Below, in pieces: positions 7,775 to 12,505 of a stretch of 12,505 nt of DNA (positions are counted from its first letter, which is position 1; every line of letters begins with the position of its first letter). The DNA lies in the NCBI GenBank assembly GCA_035371905.1, contig DAORXQ010000051.1, positions 1 to 12,505 of the forward strand, given 5' to 3'. Made by a program: the position numbers and the translations under genes. The notes below the pieces were generated by a model. It was not told the DNA's origin. It saw only the letters and a list, made by a program, of their open reading frames with translations, and ran no database searches. The DNA comes from a bacterium (GTDB lineage: Bacteria; Ratteibacteria; UBA8468; B48-G9; JAFGKM01).

Positions 7775-10700
7775 TTAGAGTTTAGCAGTTTTCCTCCAGT
7801 ATAAAATAAAGAATAAAACTGAAATTAAACAAACAAAGACAAAATAATGAAGGATAAAGTAAGCAAATAAAATAAAAGGATAAAGAGCAATTTTCACAAA
7901 TGTCTTAAGAATGACTTTATCCTTTATATATTCCTTCACATAAGGAGAATGCTTATAATAGAACTTCACAAACTTTTTACCCATTTCTGATTTAAGAAGA
8001 ACTTTATCCCTGAATTCTTTTAATAACTTTACCTGCCAACTATTTTCTCCAAAACAGGCAGTTGCTATGAAACAACCTCCTCCCTCTTCTTGAGGAACTG
8101 TCTCTCTGTATTCAATAAGGTAACTTGCCGGATTTATACAGTCAACCTCTCCATAATCATTAAATGCACTTACTTTATAATACCACATACCAACTGAAGG
8201 AGGAGTATCTGTTGCTGTTCTTGCATTCGGGTCATTGATTATCTGTACGGGACTGCCCCAGTTAGAAGGTGTTGTACTTCTGTAAATCTTAAATCCAGTT
8301 AATGTACCTGTACCTGGTACATAATTCCAGTAAATATAGATACTGTTTACTCCAAGTTCACATCTTAAGTTTGTCGGAGCATTTGGTAAATCAAGTGTTG
8401 TTGTTGGTCTTAAAATATATGTTTTAGTTGGTGATGTAACAATAATCTCTATTATTCCATCATTATTAACATCTGAAACAATGACTTTCTTTATATTATC
8501 ATTTAGATTGTAAGACATAATTTCATTCAAGTTAGAGTCAAGAACTTTTACATAGGTTCCATAAGATACAATTATTTCCTTTCCTGTCTTTCCATCAAAA
8601 TCAACACATGCCCATACCTTTCCAATACCCTGTTTTTCAAGAACAAACTGTGTCATATCAATTAAATAAAGGTTTTCATTTGAATCAGAAATTAAAAGTT
8701 CTTTAACTCCATCATTATCTATATCACTTAAAGCATATTTAATATCATAAGTATAAGCACCAATAGAAGATTGAGTAAGGATATTGCCTGTTTTAGAGTC
8801 AAATCTATAGATTGTAAGTGGAACCTGATTTGCCTGTGTTGAAGTCCTAATCCCTATTATATCCTGTGAACTCCCACCATAAACAGAAGAAACAAGTGTA
8901 ATAATTCTACCCTTTTGATTTGTGAGTGTTTTTGTCCATAATAAATTACCTTTGAGTAAATCTAAGGCATAGACATTCAAATCAGATGTATCATTTACTC
9001 CACCAAAAACAGCTATAAGTTTATAATCATCCCTTATACATAAATTAAGTTTATCTACCTCTATTTTTTGAGGAACATCTTTTGTCCATTCTACTTCATT
9101 TTCTTCATAATCATAAAGCATAATATTTGTGTAAATTGAACCATCTAAATTTATCCCATATCCTGCAAAAAGTATCTTGTTTTCAGCAAATCTTACTCCC
9201 CATGTAGTATTATCAGGTGGCAAAGGTGTTCCGCTATATGAAAATGAACCTATTTTATTCATGTCTTTATCATATATTTCAAGTAAGTTCTGGCCAATTC
9301 CTGTTAAAATAATTTCAAGTTGTGTATCAATGTCAATACTATCAATTAATCCGAGATTATAATTTGTTGAAATTGTCCCTTTTTGAGTGTATCCTGTATT
9401 CTTATTGTAATTATAAACAACTCCTGTATAATCCTTTTTTATAATAAGTTCAAGTTTTCCATCATAATCAAGGTCTCCTGTTAAAATATTTCCTCCAATC
9501 CCAGTTGACCAGTCAAGAATAAGTTGAGAATAGGATGGTAGAATAGTACTTGATTTAAAGTAATAATCATTTGAATTTCCCATATCATACTCTTTAAATC
9601 TCCATCCATTTGTAATAATAAAGTTCTGGTCTGTTATATCTGAACTTGCTGTCCCATCATATGCCCTTATTTGTGGAAGTGCAACATGAACAGCAGGAAT
9701 AATATAATAAATACCTATTGAACTTAAATCACTAAATTCATAATAACCATATAAATCCGTAGTTGTTGTTCTGTTTGCCTCTCCTGTTAATACCACTGTT
9801 ACATTCTTTACTGGATTTCCACTATAGTCCTTAACATATCCACTTATCTTAATCTGTTTTATATCATGTATCTTATAACTTTCAACATTTCCAGCAAAAT
9901 CTTCAGCCCAGTATTTTATCTGTTTTGTCTCAACAGGTGTATCTATCTCTCCTGTCTCTACACTTAAAGAAGAACTTGTAAAATCAAATGAAGAAGGTGT
10001 ATTATTGTCAAATTGATACCAAATCTTTTTAATTCCTGAAACATTATCAGAGGAAGTTATCTTAAACTTCCTTCCAGAAAGTATTTGTATTGATGAAACA
10101 GGTCTTGTTATATCTACATTGATAGTTGTTAAGTTTACAATAGTTGTTCTTGTATTCCCTAAATTGTCAGCAGCACTAATATATAAAGTCAGATTTAAAT
10201 CCTTTCCTTCTGAAACAGAAATTGGATTTGTATATTTTGTATAATTTACACCATCAAAGGAATATTTAACTTCATAAATACCAGAACCATCATCAGAGGA
10301 CTCAATAACAATATTCGGTTTTCCAGTATTTGAATTATACCAGTTATTTGTATCTGGACCTTTATCAAAGTCAACTTTTGTAATTTCAGGTGCATTATCA
10401 TCAACAACAAAATTCAAAGAAACAGTATTCCCTGTATTCCCAGCACCATCAATAGCATATGCCTCAATCTTTCCATCTGAAGAACTAACATTAAATTGTC
10501 CTGAATAAGTTGTCCATTCAGTTAAACTATTTTCTATCCTATATTTTGGAAATCCACTGGATACACCTGATGCAAAATTATTAACTTTCGGGTCTATTGA
10601 AGATATAGTAAATGCTGTCTTTCCAATTGTTGAAGCAGTATTATCTCCAGAAGTTACATAAAGAGTTGTTCCAGATAAATAATATGGTTGAGAATATGTT

Positions 10701-12505
10701 ATGGTTGTTATAGGCGGAGTTGTGTCAAAAGTAGAAATATTGTAAATTCCATGGTCACTCTCATTTCCAGCATAATCAATAGCCCAGCACTCAATTTTAT
10801 TTATTCCATTAGGTGTTGTAAATGTAGCAGAAGAACCAGTCATTTCATTCAGAATTTCAGTGTTATCATAAAGTATAAATTTATAATAAACTTTTTCAAC
10901 TCCTGAACCAGCATCAGAAGCATTTAAATTAAATATTCCATTTGATAAGGTTAAACTTACATTTGGCTTTGTTCCATCAACTTTTAAACTTGAACTTATA
11001 AGTGAGGTATTTCCTATATTATCTACTGCCCTGCAAAATACATAATAAGTACCTTCAACACTTATATTTATTTTTGTCCCAAGATTATAATCATTATATT
11101 CTGATTCATTAGGGGTAGTTGGACTTGGCTTTATAACATACTGAAACTTCTTAAATCCACTTCCTATTTCTCCTGTTGGTAATGGGTCATTGTAATTATT
11201 TGGTTCATTATATTTAAACTCAATTGAAACACCTGATTTATACCATCCATTATTTCCATCAGGGCTTGAAGGTGTTATTTCTATATCTGGGTCTGGTACA
11301 TTATCATCTGTCCTTAAATTTCCACTTCCTATTTCTTGTTGTGAGTTTTCTGGATGATATTCTTCTCTTTCAACAATCTTATGTTCTTCTTTATTCTCAA
11401 GATTATCCTGTGCATAATACCAAATTGAAGTTGTCCCTGAAGGTAATGTAAACTCATAGATTGTCTCAGAATATTCATAATAACCATCTCCATCTTTGTC
11501 TTGATAATTAATAGTTGGATTTAACCAGGAACCCCATTTATCTTCTGAATCAAGAACTTCTAAACTCGTACTTATTCTATAATTTGGGATACTTCCTAAA
11601 ATATTTAATCCACAACTTGCTTTTCCATCACTTGTCTCTGAACTTGGTGGTGTATCATCTGCTATCAACCTAAATTTTGTACCTCCATTTGAATTTGAAC
11701 TTGAATTGATAAATATATAATCAATCCATTCCTGTGGATATGCTCCTGGTGGAAGCAGTAATGTTTCTGGTAATGGCAATTCTGGATTATCAAGGTCAGT
11801 ATTTGCTGGTGGAATAGGTGGCCAGATTTTTCCATTTGTTATCTTAATTGTAACTTTTGGCGCATAGGTATCTACATATATAAGTCCATTATAATAATCT
11901 GTTCCATCAACAAATTCAGTTATACCCTCTACCTCTACCTCATTACCAACTTTATCTTTTGCTTTAACCTTTATTTTCGTACAGGAATTCTCAAGGTCAA
12001 AATTCTTTTTCCCAAGTATTCCTCTATTATCTATAACCTGATACCATGTATTTCCTCCATCCAAACTGTATTCCGCCTCTTCTATCCCTGTACCTGTATC
12101 CTCTATATCTATTTCAATTGGAACTGCATCTTTATACCACCAGATATTATTCACTCTTGAAGGTGTACGTCCTGTTAATGTTGCCTTTATATTTATAACT
12201 GGATATTGATTGTCAACAGTAAGTGTATTTGATACTATCGTTGTCCTGTTACATAAATAATCCTCACTTGATACATTGTCCCTCACTGTAACTTCAAGTT
12301 TCAATCCTGTCACACTTTGAGGTACTGTCGGAACTTCAAAACTCCCTGAATAAGTCCCGCTTGTTGTACCCTGTACTGTAATTGGATTTACTAGTAAATT
12401 TAAATCCTGTATCAAATTATCACCCTGGTCAAGCAATCTAACACTTAAAACAACTACTGGTCCATTTGCATCACTCCATGTCCCTTCTATAATTACAGTA
12501 TCTCC
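7775..12505 (-). CDS. Giant Ig-like/beta-propeller/FN3 surface protein with CFI-box C-terminus (5' end outside window)
   Basis: Probable exported adhesin or surface-structure protein; ligand unknown. The frame is open to the window edge with no start, so at least 1576 residues are present (numbered from the edge). Residues 102-883 hold about seven Ig-like modules of OmpL47 style, each with a SG(I/V) turn, a Y.(F/L)DG-type strand and a closing A.D..GN motif (AVDNIGN, AIDYAGN, AIDGAGN, AADNLGN, AEDFAGN). Residues 885-943 resemble a carboxypeptidase-regulatory module (ISGYVKDYSGNPVKNVTVVL). Residues 993-1368 form a beta-propeller of FG-GAP/VCBS type with Ca-binding-like loops (DLDYDG, DIDNDG, DVNNDG). 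Residues 1371-1468 are an FN3 domain. The end carries GGGCFIATACFGE (1474-1486), an EFRDK..FYY.HSP linker, a hydrophobic segment (about 1532-1569) and a basic tail (WRKTAKL). The stop is TAA, 38 bp before the next gene. A TTG at 12434-12436 could be called as a start, but the Ig strand clearly continues upstream of it. Domain calls are by eye; no enzymatic motif was seen. Confidence 0.9.
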   Translation of the reverse strand, partial: GDTVIIEGTWSDANGPVVVLSVRLLDQGDNLIQDLNLLVNPITVQGTTSGTYSGSFEVPTVPQSVTGLKLEVTVRDNVSSEDYLCNRTTIVSNTLTVDNQYPVINIKATLTGRTPSRVNNIWWYKDAVPIEIDIEDTGTGIEEAEYSLDGGNTWYQVIDNRGILGKKNFDLENSCTKIKVKAKDKVGNEVEVEGITEFVDGTDYYNGLIYVDTYAPKVTIKITNGKIWPPIPPANTDLDNPELPLPETLLLPPGAYPQEWIDYIFINSSSNSNGGTKFRLIADDTPPSSETSDGKASCGLNILGSIPNYRISTSLEVLDSEDKWGSWLNPTINYQDKDGDGYYEYSETIYEFTLPSGTTSIWYYAQDNLENKEEHKIVEREEYHPENSQQEIGSGNLRTDDNVPDPDIEITPSSPDGNNGWYKSGVSIEFKYNEPNNYNDPLPTGEIGSGFKKFQYVIKPSPTTPNESEYNDYNLGTKINISVEGTYYVFCRAVDNIGNTSLISSSLKVDGTKPNVSLTLSNGIFNLNASDAGSGVEKVYYKFILYDNTEILNEMTGSSATFTTPNGINKIECWAIDYAGNESDHGIYNISTFDTTPPITTITYSQPYYLSGTTLYVTSGDNTASTIGKTAFTISSIDPKVNNFASGVSSGFPKYRIENSLTEWTTYSGQFNVSSSDGKIEAYAIDGAGNTGNTVSLNFVVDDNAPEITKVDFDKGPDTNNWYNSNTGKPNIVIESSDDGSGIYEVKYSFDGVNYTKYTNPISVSEGKDLNLTLYISAADNLGNTRTTIVNLTTINVDITRPVSSIQILSGRKFKITSSDNVSGIKKIWYQFDNNTPSSFDFTSSSLSVETGEIDTPVETKQIKYWAEDFAGNVESYKIHDIKQIKISGYVKDYSGNPVKNVTVVLTGEANRTTTTDLYGYYEFSDLSSIGIYYIIPAVHVALPQIRAYDGTASSDITDQNFIITNGWRFKEYDMGNSNDYYFKSSTILPSYSQLILDWSTGIGGNILTGDLDYDGKLELIIKKDYTGVVYNYNKNTGYTQKGTISTNYNLGLIDSIDIDTQLEIILTGIGQNLLEIYDKDMNKIGSFSYSGTPLPPDNTTWGVRFAENKILFAGYGINLDGSIYTNIMLYDYEENEVEWTKDVPQKIEVDKLNLCIRDDYKLIAVFGGVNDTSDLNVYALDLLKGNLLWTKTLTNQKGRIITLVSSVYGGSSQDIIGIRTSTQANQVPLTIYRFDSKTGNILTQSSIGAYTYDIKYALSDIDNDGVKELLISDSNENLYLIDMTQFVLEKQGIGKVWACVDFDGKTGKEIIVSYGTYVKVLDSNLNEIMSYNLNDNIKKVIVSDVNNDGIIEIIVTSPTKTYILRPTTTLDLPNAPTNLRCELGVNSIYIYWNYVPGTGTLTGFKIYRSTTPSNWGSPVQIINDPNARTATDTPPSVGMWYYKVSAFNDYGEVDCINPASYLIEYRETVPQEEGGGCFIATACFGENSWQVKLLKEFRDKVLLKSEMGKKFVKFYYKHSPYVKEYIKDKVILKTFVKIALYPFILFAYFILHYFVFVCLISVLFFILYWRKTAKL
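7778..8083 (-). repeat. CFI-box C-terminal domain, copy 1
   Basis: The last 102 residues of the first giant protein. Order: Gly run and CFIATACFGE, an amphipathic linker with EFRDK and KFYYKHSP, a hydrophobic stretch of about 38 residues (7799-7912) and a basic end. It pairs with the domain at 1221-1523: from GGGC to HSP, 34 of 47 residues are identical by my alignment. CFI-box-CTERM is a recognised family of C-terminal domains, usually with the core CFIATAAYG; here a second Cys replaces an Ala. The role is presumed to be sorting or anchoring and is not shown by the sequence. Confidence 0.85.
8402..9529 (-). other. Beta-propeller domain (seven or eight FG-GAP/VCBS-like blades)
   Basis: Eight successive segments can be read. 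Four contain a D.D.(D)G..E(L/I)(I/L) type strand (LDYDGKLELII, DIDNDGVKELLIS, DFDGKTGKEIIVS, DVNNDGIIEIIVT). Others keep only the hydrophobic strands followed by a Y(D/L)-like strand and a turn such as LLKGNLLWTKT or SKTGNILTQS. The first and last segments are short and may together close one blade in the usual velcro fashion, giving seven. The acidic loops suggest bound calcium. FG-GAP/VCBS propellers are common in secreted adhesion proteins; the ligand is unknown. Confidence 0.7.
9857..12202 (-). repeat. Array of about seven Ig-like (OmpL47-style) modules inside the first giant protein
   Basis: Successive modules of about 80-190 residues begin near a (D)..(A/P)P(x)(I/V)(T/S) strand, for example DTTPPITTIT, DDNAPEITKV and ITRPVSSIQI. 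Each ends with an A.D..GN strand followed by a VD or DD linker. WY(K/N) with the following V/I strand recurs (NGWYKSGVSI, NNWYNSNTGK). The longest module (nucleotides about 11300-11860) carries an insert with a DKDGDGYYE loop that looks Ca-binding. Sequence identity between modules is low, so the array is old. Such arrays usually form rigid stalks that project a terminal domain; that role is inferred here. Confidence 0.75.

Noticed and set aside
12434..12436. TTG as start of the right-hand giant gene
   Set aside because: The same frame is open without a stop to the window edge, and the upstream 23 codons read as a continuation of the Ig-like strand. There is no signal peptide or SD site at the TTG.

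Overview
The window is an AT-rich stretch (about one third G+C by eye) carrying four protein genes, all on the minus strand. Transcription runs from high to low coordinates: a giant surface protein open at the right edge (7775-12505), a second giant surface protein (1218-7736), a GspC-like type II secretion protein (425-1210), and a TPR protein cut by the left edge (1-415). The gaps between them are 38, 7 and 9 bp. I see no terminator, no opposing gene and no RNA gene, so the four probably form one operon. There is no gene-free stretch longer than 38 bp.

The organism is a diderm bacterium, because GspC only makes sense with an outer-membrane secretin. It uses the standard code and good Shine-Dalgarno sites, and favours AGA/AGG for Arg and ATA for Ile. 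Giant Ig/FN3/beta-propeller proteins with CFI-box C-termini are frequent in uncultivated diderm lineages such as Omnitrophota. That placement is a low-confidence guess, since no phylogenetic marker is present.

The two giant proteins have unrelated bodies but nearly the same tail. The first (at least 1576 residues) has an array of Ig-like modules, then a carboxypeptidase-regulatory-like module, a seven- or eight-bladed beta-propeller, an FN3 domain and a CFI-box C-terminal domain. The second (2172 residues) has a signal peptide, six diverged copies of a module I do not recognise, six FN3-type domains and the same CFI-box tail. Each tail ends in a hydrophobic segment and a basic end.

The main point of interest is that two CFI-box proteins are followed directly by gspC. 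This suggests, by inference only, that the CFI-box tail is a sorting or anchoring signal used together with a type II secretion system, with the downstream TPR protein as a possible accessory. The six-copy N-terminal module of the 2172-residue protein is the least explained structure in the window.
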